A stretch of DNA of 14,161 bases from NCBI GenBank assembly GCA_002385675.1, contig DGDY01000173.1:8307-22467 (forward strand). The letters run 5' to 3'. The stretch comes from Anaerolineales bacterium UBA3940. GTDB taxonomy: Bacteria > Chloroflexota > Anaerolineae > Aggregatilineales > UBA3940. The notes under the pieces are model-generated. The model saw only the letters and a program-made list of their open reading frames with translations, was not told the DNA's origin and made no database searches. The first letter of the stretch is position 1. Each line of letters opens with the position of its first letter. This document shows, in pieces, positions 6,316 through 13,022 of the stretch. Position numbers and translations under genes: made by a program.

Positions 6316-6383
6316 GACCGACGCCGGCCTCCATCGCGCTGTCTGACACGCACCAGTCCGCGATGGTACACCGGGCGTCGGTC
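6316..6383 (-). other. Long two-part stem-loop between rpsD and rpoA
   Basis: The outer arms are GACCGACGCCGG (6316-6327) and CCGGGCGTCGGTC (6371-6383), twelve pairs with one bulged G. The inner arms are CCATCGCG (6331-6338) and CGCGATGG (6359-6366), eight perfect pairs with a 20-base apical loop. A second copy of GACCGAC at 6292-6298 could compete for GTCGGTC (6377-6383). No T tract follows, so it is not a simple terminator. It begins some 20 bases after the rpsD stop and lies upstream of the rpoA ribosome-binding site. Confidence 0.65.
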
Positions 6384-6404
6384 CTCCTACTAACTGGCTA
6401 AAAG

Positions 6405-7043
6405 TTAGCGGCTGTAGTACTCCACAACTAGCTGTTCGCTAATTGTGTAATCGATATCGCTACGTTCCGGCTCGCGCACCACCTCACCCCGCAGGGCGTC
6501 GGCATCCCGATTGAGCCAGGCGGTGGTTCCCTGCTTGCTCAGGGTTTCCCGCAGGCTCTTGAAGTACGGCAGGCTGTGGCTCGATGCCCGCACCTCGATC
6601 ACGTCGCCGGGTGTCACGATGAAGGACGGGATGTTCGTCCGCCGACCATTGACGTTAAAGTGCCCATGCTGAACGAGCTGGCGAGCCTGCGCCCGTGAGT
6701 CGGCAAAGCCGAGGCGATACACGACGTTGTCGAGGCGCCGCTCCAGAATGCTGAGCAGGTTCATACCTGTCAGCCCGGGGCGGCTCACCGCCTCGCCGTA
6801 ATAGCGGCGGAACTGACGCTCCAGGACGCCGTAGATGCGGCGCATCTTCTGCTTCTCGCGAAGCTGGAGCGAGTAGTCCGACAAACGACTCCGGCGGTAC
6901 TCGGCCTCACGACCATGCTCACCGGGCGGATAACTGCGCTTCTCAACCGCGCACTTGGGCGACAGGCAGCGTGCCCCCTTCAGGAACAGCTTTTCACCCT
7001 CGCGCCGGCAGATCTTACATCTTGGTCCAGAATAACGTGCCAT
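6405..7043 (-). CDS. rpsD: 30S ribosomal protein S4, zinc-binding form
   Basis: A 212-residue primary 16S rRNA-binding protein that nucleates 30S assembly. The N-terminus carries four cysteines, C9-x2-C12-x13-C26-x4-C31, a zinc-knuckle pattern found in the C+ form of S4. The S4 RNA-binding domain is at about 102-155 ([20 protein letters not shown], then [14 protein letters not shown]). The start is ATG 7043; the upstream purine-rich sites are weak (GAAAG, and AAGGA further away). S4 is the translational repressor of the alpha operon in E. coli and of its own gene in Bacillus, so the structured gaps on both sides of this gene deserve attention. Confidence 0.98.
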   Translation of the reverse strand: MARYSGPRCKICRREGEKLFLKGARCLSPKCAVEKRSYPPGEHGREAEYRRSRLSDYSLQLREKQKMRRIYGVLERQFRRYYGEAVSRPGLTGMNLLSILERRLDNVVYRLGFADSRAQARQLVQHGHFNVNGRRTNIPSFIVTPGDVIEVRASSHSLPYFKSLRETLSKQGTTAWLNRDADALRGEVVREPERSDIDYTISEQLVVEYYSR

Positions 7044-7148
7044 GTGCTTTCGTGCTTCGTCCTTCTATAGGTGTCAGAGAAAACTGGTTGATGATTTGGC
7101 GTCGCGCCACCCGGTGGCGAACCGTACAGGTGACTTGACATCATAGAA

Positions 7149-7199
7149 GTTTACACACGCTTACACCGGCGCCCTGCGCGAGGGATACCCGGTGTAAAC
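7149..7199 (-). other. Inverted repeats with alternative pairing between rpsK and rpsD
   Basis: TTACACCGG (7161-7169) pairs perfectly with CCGGTGTAA (7189-7197), and CCCT/AGGG (7172-7175, 7181-7184) forms an inner stem with a five-base loop. GTTTACAC at 7149-7156 can instead pair with GTGTAAAC (7192-7199), so two folds exclude each other. A further small hairpin, CGCCAC/GTGGCG, occurs around 7104-7118. The gap between the rpsK stop and the rpsD start is 187 bases, unusually long for this operon. Confidence 0.6.
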
Positions 7200-7230
7200 A
7201 GGTCAACTCATTCAGTTGTTAAGGTAGCGA

Positions 7231-7626
7231 CTAGACGCGGCGCTTCTTGCGCGGGCGGCACCCGTTGTGCGGGACCGGCGTCTCGTCGGTGATCGAGCGG
7301 ATCTTCAGCCCGCTGCTGGCAATCGCGCGGATAGCCGACTCACGGCCAGGGCCGGGGCCCTTCACGAACACGTCCACTTCGCGCATGCCGTGTTCCATCG
7401 CCATCTCGGCGGCGCGCTGCGCGGAAACCTGCGCGGCGTAGGGCGTGCTCTTGCGAGAGCCCTTGAAGCCGGCAAGCCCTGCGCTCGCCCACGAGATCGC
7501 GTTGCCCTGCTGGTCGGTCATCGTCACGATCGTGTTGTTAAACGTTGCGTGGATATGTGCCTGCCCGTACGGGATATTCTTACGCGCCCGGCGAGGAGCA
7601 CCACGCTGCTGTCTACGTCGACCCAT
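7231..7626 (-). CDS. rpsK: 30S ribosomal protein S11
   Basis: A 131-residue protein from the platform of the 30S subunit, lining the mRNA exit channel. Recognisable blocks are [68 protein letters not shown] and the C-terminal [18 protein letters not shown]. The start is ATG 7626, four bases after GGAGG; a GTG at 7659 would add eleven non-conserved residues and lies upstream of that site. It follows rpsM by 63 bases. Confidence 0.97.
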   Translation of the reverse strand: MGRRRQQRGAPRRARKNIPYGQAHIHATFNNTIVTMTDQQGNAISWASAGLAGFKGSRKSTPYAAQVSAQRAAEMAMEHGMREVDVFVKGPGPGRESAIRAIASSGLKIRSITDETPVPHNGCRPRKKRRV

Positions 7627-7630
7627 TCTT

Positions 7631-7635
7631 CCTCC
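7631..7635 (-). promoter_or_regulatory. Ribosome-binding site deciding the rpsK start
   Basis: GGAGG (within GGTGGAGGAAG on the minus strand) directly precedes ATG 7626. It would lie inside the coding region if the upstream GTG at 7659 were used, so it favours the shorter, family-length S11. Confidence 0.65.
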
Positions 7636-7689
7636 ACCTTCATCGACCGCTCTCCTCACCCCGTGAGAAGAGCCTTTAAATCAACTTGA

Positions 7690-8079
7690 CTACTTCTTAC
7701 CTGCACCGCGACGGCGGCCACGACCCGGAACCGTCTTCTTCGGCCCCTTGCGAGTGCGTGCGTTCGTCCTCGTGCGCTGACCGTGCACGGGGAGGTTGCG
7801 ACGGTGCCGCAGGCCCCGGTAGCTACCGATCTCGATCAAGCGCTTGATATTGAGCTGGACCTCACGGCGCAGGTCACCCTCGACGCGGTAGTTGCCACCG
7901 ATATAGTCACGGATAGCCTGGATTTCCGCCTCGGTCAGGTCCTTGACCCGCGTATCCGGGCTGATGCCCGTAGCGGCAAGGATCTCTTTGCTGCGGGTGC
8001 GCCCAATACCGTAGATATAAGTCAGTGCGATTTCGACCCGCTTGTCACGTGGCAGGTCAACACCTTCGATACGTGCCAT
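7690..8079 (-). CDS. rpsM: 30S ribosomal protein S13
   Basis: A 129-residue protein of the 30S head that forms inter-subunit bridges and touches the P-site tRNA. Family features are [25 protein letters not shown] at the N-terminus, a helix-hairpin-helix-like segment [41 protein letters not shown], and a very basic C-terminal tail ending [12 protein letters not shown] 8079 is preceded by GGAGAG at eight bases. It lies between rpmJ (55-base gap) and rpsK. Confidence 0.98.
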   Translation of the reverse strand: MARIEGVDLPRDKRVEIALTYIYGIGRTRSKEILAATGISPDTRVKDLTEAEIQAIRDYIGGNYRVEGDLRREVQLNIKRLIEIGSYRGLRHRRNLPVHGQRTRTNARTRKGPKKTVPGRGRRRGAGKK

Positions 8080-8134
8080 TACCTGTTCTCTCCAAGGCTC
8101 TGAAGCCAGCGGCGCCTGCGCTTAGCGTCTCAGG

Positions 8135-8248
8135 CTAACCCTGGCGCTGCTTATGCTTGGGATTATCGCAAATCACCATCACTGTGCTCCCGCGCTTGAT
8201 CACCTTGCACTTGGGGCACATTTTCTTCACTGAAGCTCTGACTTTCAT
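8135..8248 (-). CDS. rpmJ: 50S ribosomal protein L36, zinc-ribbon form
   Basis: A 37-residue protein beginning [20 protein letters not shown] and ending PKHKQRQG. The zinc ribbon is C11-x2-C14-x12-C27-x4-H32, the complete CCCH set of the zinc-dependent L36. L36 binds 23S rRNA near the peptidyl-transferase centre and stabilises late assembly. ATG 8248 has AAGGGA seven bases upstream. In most bacteria infA (initiation factor 1) separates map and rpmJ; here only 63 bases lie between them and no IF-1 frame is present. A strong promoter at 8301-8329 makes rpmJ the probable first gene of a separate alpha-operon transcript. Confidence 0.97.
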   Translation of the reverse strand: MKVRASVKKMCPKCKVIKRGSTVMVICDNPKHKQRQG

Positions 8249-8264
8249 GACATTTTCCCTTCAA

Positions 8265-8296
8265 AGTCGCCCTTGTTCCAGCACAAGAACGCGACT
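8265..8296 (-). other. Leader hairpin at the 5' end of the rpmJ transcript
   Basis: The outer arms AGTCGC (8265-8270) and GCGACT (8291-8296) form six pairs. The inner arms CTTGT (8272-8276) and ACAAG (8283-8287) form five pairs around a six-base loop. With the promoter at 8301-8329, transcription would start at about 8294-8296, so the mRNA would begin within or exactly at the base of this stem. It ends 16 bases before the rpmJ start and leaves the ribosome-binding site AAGGGA free. It may stabilise the 5' end or be a control site. Confidence 0.6.
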
Positions 8297-8300
8297 CGTT

Positions 8301-8329
8301 ATTATAACACACTAGTCCCAGCTTGTCAG
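8301..8329 (-). promoter_or_regulatory. Sigma-70/sigma-A type promoter at the end of map, driving rpmJ onward
   Basis: On the minus strand CTGACA (8324-8329, five of six to TTGACA) is followed by exactly 17 bases and a perfect TATAAT (8301-8306), with TGT immediately before it (extended -10). It overlaps the last codons and stop of map, and no other site in the window matches this well. It would transcribe rpmJ-rpsM-rpsK-rpsD-rpoA-rplQ and on through rpsI. This is a sequence match, not a mapped start. Confidence 0.75.
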
Positions 8330-9079
8330 GATTTCCGGGCCATTTTCGGTGACGGCAATCGTGTGCTCGAAGTGAGCGCACAGCGAACCGTCCACCGTGA
8401 CGACCGTCCAGTGGTCATCCAGGACGCGGACAGCCGGGCTGCCGAGCATCACCATCGGCTCGATGGCGAACGTCATGCCGGGGCGCAGACGCCGCCCCCG
8501 CCCCGGGCTGCCCCAGTTCGGGATGTGCGGGTCTTCGTGCATGCTGCGCCCGACGCCATGCCCGCCGTACTCGCGCACGACGTTGTAGCCGTGCCCCTCG
8601 ACGAACTGCTGGATGGTGTACGAGATGTCGCCGAAGCGGTTGCCGGGCACCGCAACTTCGATGCCCCGGTACAGCGCTTCCTCCGTCACCTGGATGAGGC
8701 GCTGCGCCTCCTCGCTGATCTTGCCCACCCCGACAGTAAACGCCGAGTCGCTCACGAAACCTTTGTACACCGTGCCGCAGTCGATGCTGATGATATCGCC
8801 CTCCTGCAGCACCCGCTTGCCCGGAATCCCGTGCACCAGTTCCTCGTTGACAGAGGCGTTGATCGTCGCTGGGTACGGATGCCGGCTCCCCGGCGGGTAG
8901 CCGAGAAACGCCGGCGTGCCGCCGTTGCGGACGATGACGTCATGCGCAATCTTATCCAGCTCACCCGTCGTGACTCCGGGGCGGATTGCCTCGTAGACGG
9001 CCCGCAGCGCCTCGACGTTGATCTTCGCCGAGTCTCGCATGGCCTGGATGTCACGCTGGCTCTTGATAATGATGGGCAT
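8312..9079 (-). CDS. map: Methionine aminopeptidase, type I
   Basis: A 255-residue cytosolic metalloprotease that removes the initiator methionine from nascent proteins. All five metal ligands of the pita-bread fold are visible: D100 (IDCG), D111 (VSDSAF), H174 (YGGHGVG), E207 (FAIEP) and E238 (HFEHTIAVT). H83 in VNEELVHGIP matches the substrate-binding histidine. There is no insertion or N-terminal extension, so it is the short type Ia-like form. ATG 9079 lies 17 bases after the adk stop, with GAGAG close upstream. Its 3' end also carries the alpha-operon promoter. Confidence 0.98.
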   Translation of the reverse strand: MPIIIKSQRDIQAMRDSAKINVEALRAVYEAIRPGVTTGELDKIAHDVIVRNGGTPAFLGYPPGSRHPYPATINASVNEELVHGIPGKRVLQEGDIISIDCGTVYKGFVSDSAFTVGVGKISEEAQRLIQVTEEALYRGIEVAVPGNRFGDISYTIQQFVEGHGYNVVREYGGHGVGRSMHEDPHIPNWGSPGRGRRLRPGMTFAIEPMVMLGSPAVRVLDDHWTVVTVDGSLCAHFEHTIAVTENGPEILTSWD

Positions 9080-9096
9080 GATCTCTCGTTCCCTGC

Positions 9097-9765
9097 TTAC
9101 GTCGCCTGGCTACGCTGCCGGACAGCTTCCACAATGTCCGGGGTGATCTGGTCGATATCACGCATGGCGTCGATCTCGACCAGGATACCCTTCGCCCGGT
9201 AGTACTCGACAAGCGGCTCGGTCTTGTTCAAGTAGAGCTGGTAGCGCTCGCGCACCACCTCGGGCCGGTCATCCGCCCGCTGCACGAGCGTGCTCCCGTC
9301 CACATCGCAGACATCCTCCACCTGAGGCGGATGGAACGCCACGTGGTAGACGCGCTCGCACTGCGGGCAGGTGCGCCGCCCGCTGATCCGCCTGACTGCC
9401 TCGTCCTCGGTGATGCGGAACAGCAGCACCGGTTCGAGCCGCCCACCCAGTTCGGCGAGCAGGTTGTCAAGCGCCTCTGCCTGCGGCACGGTCCGCGGAA
9501 AGCCGTCGAGGATTGCGCCCTTGCGGGCATCCTCCTCCCGCAGCCGCTCCTCAACGACGCGGATGGTTGTCTCATCCGGCACGAGTTCTCCCCGTGCCAT
9601 GATCGCCTGGATCTCCCGGGCAAGCGGTGTATCCATCACCTTCATCGCCCGGAACAGGTCCCCCGAAGAGACGTGTGGTATCCCCAGCGCCTCGACGAGA
9701 CGCTTGGCCTGGGTACCCTTCCCGCTCCCCGGCGGGCCCATCAGCATGATGTAGGCTGCTGTCAT
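9097..9765 (-). CDS. adk: Adenylate kinase, zinc-binding long-LID form
   Basis: A 222-residue enzyme that interconverts AMP plus ATP and two ADP. The P-loop is GPPGSGKGTQ (10-19), the AMP-binding region includes SSGDLFRA and LDGFPRT (86-92), and RADDRPEVVRERYQLY is in the core. The LID carries C133-x2-C136 and C153-x2-D156, a zinc-binding Cys3Asp set usual in Gram-positive and related lineages. The start is ATG 9765, preceded by AAGGA at eight bases; the frame remains open further upstream, but that stretch runs through the GC-rich palindrome and is not conserved. It lies after secY in the usual order. Confidence 0.97.
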   Translation of the reverse strand: MTAAYIMLMGPPGSGKGTQAKRLVEALGIPHVSSGDLFRAMKVMDTPLAREIQAIMARGELVPDETTIRVVEERLREEDARKGAILDGFPRTVPQAEALDNLLAELGGRLEPVLLFRITEDEAVRRISGRRTCPQCERVYHVAFHPPQVEDVCDVDGSTLVQRADDRPEVVRERYQLYLNKTEPLVEYYRAKGILVEIDAMRDIDQITPDIVEAVRQRSQAT

Positions 9766-9783
9766 GCCCCGTGTCCTTGTTAG

Positions 9784-9837
9784 CCCCTGGGGGCGGTGGG
9801 CGGAGACAGGCTCCGCCCTACCCGCCAGTCCCAGGGG
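9784..9837. repeat. Long GC-rich palindromic element between secY and adk
   Basis: Nested arms make one nearly continuous hairpin. CCCCTGGG (9784-9791) pairs with CCCAGGGG (9830-9837), GGCGG (9792-9796) with CCGCC (9822-9826), and GGGCGGAG (9798-9805) with CTCCGCCC (9811-9818), around a five-base loop. That gives 21 pairs in 54 bases with small internal loops. No T tract follows on either strand. It fills most of the 90-base secY-adk gap and resembles dispersed REP/MITE-like palindromes; an attenuator or processing signal is the alternative. Confidence 0.65.
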
Positions 9838-9855
9838 GCGACGATTCACCGATTA

Positions 9856-11232
9856 TTAGCGGATAAACGTCTCACGATGGCGCATGACAAGCTGCGCCTC
9901 AAGCTGCCGCAGGGTGTCGAGAACCACACCCACGACGATGATCAGGCCGCCGCCGCTGATGATATACAGCGCGTTGCGAACCTCCAGGCCCGACCCGGGC
10001 TGGATGAGGTTCATCACGATCTGCACGATACCGGGCAGAACGGCCACGAACCCGAGGAAGAGTGCACCGACGAGCGTGATGCGAGTCACCACCCGGTTAA
10101 TGAACTCCTCCGTCCGCCGACCGGGGCGGATGCCGGGGATGAACCCGCCATTACGCTGCAGGTTCTCCGCCAGGTTCTGGTTCTTGATCATGATGTCAGT
10201 GTAAAGGTACGTAAAGCCGACCACCATCAGGAAGTAGAACGTCCAGTACAGGATCTGGCCGCCGAGCAGCGCCCCACCCTGACTGCCGAACACGTTGCTG
10301 ATGGTTGTCGCTGCGTTTGCCACCCACGTTGAACCGCTGCGCTGGAAGAACGCCGCAATCACAGCGGGGAACGTGAGGATCGACTGCGCAAAGATCAGCG
10401 GGATCATGCCCGCCGTGTTGACTCGCAGCGGGAGGTACGTCGAGCCGCCGCCATACATCTTGGTACCGCGAACACGCTTGCCGTACTTCACCGGGATGCG
10501 GCGCTGCCCCTCCTGCACGATGACGATGACGATGAGCGTCAGCACCGTCATGACAACGAAGAGCAGCACGTTGCGCACCGTCGCCCCCACCTGCGCGCTG
10601 AAGAGCTGAGGCAGGCTGAACGGCACGCGCGCCACGATACCCGCGAAGATGATCAGGCTGATACCGTTGCCGATGCCGTCCTCACTGATCAGCTCGCCGA
10701 TCCAGATGGCGAACATCGTGCCGGCGGTCATGATCGAGATGACCGACAGCGTCAGCAGGATGTTGCTGCCCGCCCCAAAGCCGAAGCCGGGGATGATCTG
10801 CTGGGCCGTTCCCGCGCCGAAGATGTTAATCTGGCCGACGGCCTGGAACATCGCCAGCGGGATGGAGGCATAGTAGGTGATCCGGTTGAGCTTGTCTCGC
10901 CCGGCCTTGCCTTCCTTCTGCAGTTCCTCCAGCGCAGGGATGATCGGCGTGAGGATCTGCAGGATAATGCTGGCGGTGATGTACGGATAGACGCCCATCG
11001 CCAGCACGGAGAAGTTCGACACCGCGCCGCCAGACAGCAGGTCCAGCACCTGGGCAAACGCCCCAATGTTGCTCTGGGGCGATAGCACCTGGCGAAGCAC
11101 CTCGCGGTCCACGCCTGGCACCGGCACATTCGCCGCAAAGCGGTAAATGATCAGCAGGGCGATGGTGATCAGGATTCGGCGCCGCAGATCCGGCAGGCGA
11201 AACGACTCGCGGAGCCCTTCTATAACGGACAT
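9856..11232 (-). CDS. secY: Protein translocase channel subunit SecY
   Basis: A 458-residue integral membrane protein with about ten hydrophobic segments, the first at about 19-37. It forms the SecYEG channel for export and membrane insertion. Recognisable blocks are LDLLSGGAVSNFSVLAMGVYPYITASII around the plug and second segment, the signature GIGNGISLIIFAGI (186-199), KYGKRVRGTKMYGGGSTYLPLRVN in the cytosolic loop, and GGFIPGIRPG (362-371) in the loop before the last segments. Loop residues about 105-116 and 353-380 are cytosolic and contact the ribosome or SecA in homologues. ATG 11232 is 19 bases after rplO, with GAGAGG upstream. It is the last gene before the palindrome preceding adk. 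Confidence 0.98.
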   Translation of the reverse strand: MSVIEGLRESFRLPDLRRRILITIALLIIYRFAANVPVPGVDREVLRQVLSPQSNIGAFAQVLDLLSGGAVSNFSVLAMGVYPYITASIILQILTPIIPALEELQKEGKAGRDKLNRITYYASIPLAMFQAVGQINIFGAGTAQQIIPGFGFGAGSNILLTLSVISIMTAGTMFAIWIGELISEDGIGNGISLIIFAGIVARVPFSLPQLFSAQVGATVRNVLLFVVMTVLTLIVIVIVQEGQRRIPVKYGKRVRGTKMYGGGSTYLPLRVNTAGMIPLIFAQSILTFPAVIAAFFQRSGSTWVANAATTISNVFGSQGGALLGGQILYWTFYFLMVVGFTYLYTDIMIKNQNLAENLQRNGGFIPGIRPGRRTEEFINRVVTRITLVGALFLGFVAVLPGIVQIVMNLIQPGSGLEVRNALYIISGGGLIIVVGVVLDTLRQLEAQLVMRHRETFIR

Positions 11233-11251
11233 GGTGCCCTCTCTTTACCTG

Positions 11252-11782
11252 TTACCCGCCGCGCTGACTGCGCAGGGCCTCGAGCTGCTCCTTCGGAAGC
11301 AGCTTGACCGTTGCACGCGCACCGGTGACCAGCAGTTCAAGCTCCTCAACAGTGCCGCCGGCAGCCTCAATCTTCTCGCGCGCGCTCTTGGAGAAGCGGT
11401 GCGCCTTGACGGTGAAGGCCGTCCCCAGCTCACCGCGACCGAGGATCACCACCGGCTCGTTGGCATCACGCACCAGGCCAGCCGCCGCGAGCGCCTCGGG
11501 CGTGATCTCCGCCCCCGCCTCGAAGCGATCCTCAAGCTGGTCTATGTTCACTTCCTGGTAGTTCGTCCGGAAGATGTTCGAAAAGCCGCGCTTAAACGGC
11601 AGGCGACGCACGAGCGGAAGCTGGCCACCCTCAAAGTACGGCGAAACACCGCCGCCCGAACGGGCATTCTGGCCCTTAGTACCGCGACCAGCTGTCTTGC
11701 CATGGCCCGAGCCATGGCCGCGACCTACTCGCTTGCGCTTTTTCGTTGCACCCTCATCGGGACGCAGGTCGTGCAGCTTCAT
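11252..11782 (-). CDS. rplO: 50S ribosomal protein L15
   Basis: A 176-residue protein, slightly longer than the usual 144-150 because of its C-terminal end. L15 is a late-assembly, largely extended protein of the 50S subunit. The N-terminal [21 protein letters not shown], the Gly-rich [17 protein letters not shown] segment and [20 protein letters not shown] are diagnostic. The C-terminal globular half contains VVILGRGEL and [13 protein letters not shown] 11782 lies seven bases after the rpmD stop, suggesting translational coupling. Confidence 0.97.
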   Translation of the reverse strand: MKLHDLRPDEGATKKRKRVGRGHGSGHGKTAGRGTKGQNARSGGGVSPYFEGGQLPLVRRLPFKRGFSNIFRTNYQEVNIDQLEDRFEAGAEITPEALAAAGLVRDANEPVVILGRGELGTAFTVKAHRFSKSAREKIEAAGGTVEELELLVTGARATVKLLPKEQLEALRSQRGG

Positions 11783-11789
11783 GTTCTCA

Positions 11790-11984
11790 CTACTCCACTT
11801 CTTCGACAGTCACCAGGTGCTGGATCTTGGCCACCATACCGCGAATCTGCGGCGTGTTGGGCTTCTCGACAACCTGGTTGATTTTACTTAAACCCAGCGA
11901 GCGAACCGTATCCTTCTGCTTCTGCGAATACCCGATCGGGCTCTTCACCAGGGTAATGCGCAGAGTCTTCTGATCCTTAGCCAT
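11790..11984 (-). CDS. rpmD: 50S ribosomal protein L30
   Basis: A 64-residue protein with the bacterial L30 pattern [25 protein letters not shown], then [27 protein letters not shown]30 sits on the large subunit near L5 and 5S rRNA. The ATG is three bases after the rpsE stop codon, and rplO follows by seven bases, so the three genes are probably translated as a coupled set. Many bacterial lineages lack rpmD; its presence here is normal for this cluster. Confidence 0.96.
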   Translation of the reverse strand: MAKDQKTLRITLVKSPIGYSQKQKDTVRSLGLSKINQVVEKPNTPQIRGMVAKIQHLVTVEEVE

Positions 11985-11987
11985 AGG

Positions 11988-12530
11988 TTACTCTCCGCCG
12001 CTCTGCTTGCCGCGCATCCAGAAGGGGAGAACCTGCTCGAGATCCTTGCCCCGAGCTTCTGCCAGCTCGTAGGCGTTGTTGAGCTGCTTGAGCGCCTCAA
12101 CCGTGGCACGGGCCACATTGAGCATGTTCGAGCTGCCCTTCGACTTGGTCAGGATGTCGCGAATGCCGGCTGCCTCGCACACTGCACGCACCGCCCCGCC
12201 GGCGATCACGCCGGTACCGGGGGCAGCGGGGCGCAGCATGACAACCGCACCGCCGTACTTCACCTCAACCGGATGCGGGATCGTTGCGTTCACCAGCGGC
12301 ACGTCGATCATGTTGCGGCGAGCACGCTCGGAGGCCTTGCGGATCGAATCCGGTACACCACGCGCCTTGCCGACGCCCACGCCTACGCGCCCGCGGTTAT
12401 CGCCGACGACGACAACCGTGCGGAAGGCGAAGCGACGCCCGCCCTTGATGACCTTGGCGACGCGCGTGATGTCCAGTACGCGCTCGTCAAGCTCTTCACG
12501 TTCCTTTATACGGGGTTCACGTCGTCCCAT
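11988..12530 (-). CDS. rpsE: 30S ribosomal protein S5
   Basis: A 180-residue protein of the 30S body, involved in accuracy and mRNA unwinding at the entry site. The N-terminal double-stranded-RNA-binding-like domain holds RVAKVIKGGRRFAFRTVVVVGD and GRVGVGVGKARGVPDSIRKA. The C-terminal domain has PAAPGTGVIAGGAVRAVCEAAGI and KSKGSSNMLNVARATVEAL. ATG 12530 is six bases from GGAG; a TTG at 12542 would overlap that site and add four residues, so the ATG is preferred. It is preceded by a 62-base gap with a GTCAGC/GCTGAC structure after rplR. Confidence 0.97.
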   Translation of the reverse strand: MGRREPRIKEREELDERVLDITRVAKVIKGGRRFAFRTVVVVGDNRGRVGVGVGKARGVPDSIRKASERARRNMIDVPLVNATIPHPVEVKYGGAVVMLRPAAPGTGVIAGGAVRAVCEAAGIRDILTKSKGSSNMLNVARATVEALKQLNNAYELAEARGKDLEQVLPFWMRGKQSGGE

Positions 12531-12536
12531 GTTTCT

Positions 12537-12540
12537 CTCC
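12537..12540 (-). promoter_or_regulatory. Ribosome-binding site deciding the rpsE start
   Basis: GGAG, within TTGGAGAG on the minus strand, is six bases from ATG 12530. The alternative TTG start at 12542 overlaps the site itself and cannot use it. Confidence 0.6.
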
Positions 12541-12592
12541 AACTACAGTGTCAGCTATCCAGGGGTAACCCCGGCGTGCTGCGCTGACGGCC

Positions 12593-12964
12593 TTAGAACT
12601 CCAGGCCTGCCTCGCGCGCTGCATCGGCCAGAGCCTGTACACGGCCATGATACTTGTAGCCGCCCCGGTCGAATACGACCGCCTTGATACCTTTTTCCTG
12701 CGCCCGCTGGGCAACCAGCGCACCTACGAGCTTCGCCTGCTCGGTCTTGGTCTTACCCTTGACCTGATCGACCAGTTCGCTGTCCACGGTCGACGCCGCC
12801 GCCAGGGTATGGCCTACGGTGTCGTCGATGACCTGGGCGTAGATGTGCTTGTCGCTGCGGAACACGTTCAGGCGTGGGCGCTCAGGCGTGCCGTAAACCT
12901 TTTTCCGAACGCGGAAATGACGGCGCGCACGCGCTTCCGCTCGCTGTTTCGCCTTGTCCACCAT
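12593..12964 (-). CDS. rplR: 50S ribosomal protein L18
   Basis: A 123-residue protein that binds 5S rRNA in the central protuberance. The basic N-terminus ([20 protein letters not shown]) leads into [66 protein letters not shown]. The conserved FDRGGxxYHGRV block and the C-terminal LEF are typical. ATG 12964 has GGAG about ten bases upstream. It lies between rplF and rpsE. Confidence 0.97.
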   Translation of the reverse strand: MVDKAKQRAEARARRHFRVRKKVYGTPERPRLNVFRSDKHIYAQVIDDTVGHTLAAASTVDSELVDQVKGKTKTEQAKLVGALVAQRAQEKGIKAVVFDRGGYKYHGRVQALADAAREAGLEF

Positions 12965-13022
12965 GGTTTTACTTCTCCGTCACCAACATACCGCCATGCA
13001 GGCGGGGGCTGCCCCGGCGGGG

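Noticed and set aside
7136..7164. Plus-strand TTGACA as a promoter in the rpsK-rpsD gap
   Set aside because: No -10 resembling TATAAT occurs at 16-18 bases, and no plus-strand gene lies downstream.
8273..9202. Plus-strand frame opposite map and the end of adk
   Set aside because: Shadow frame; it crosses two real genes and their intergenic gap and has no motifs.
9766..9849. N-terminal extension of adenylate kinase
   Set aside because: It would translate the secY-adk palindrome. Family length and AAGGA spacing support ATG 9765.
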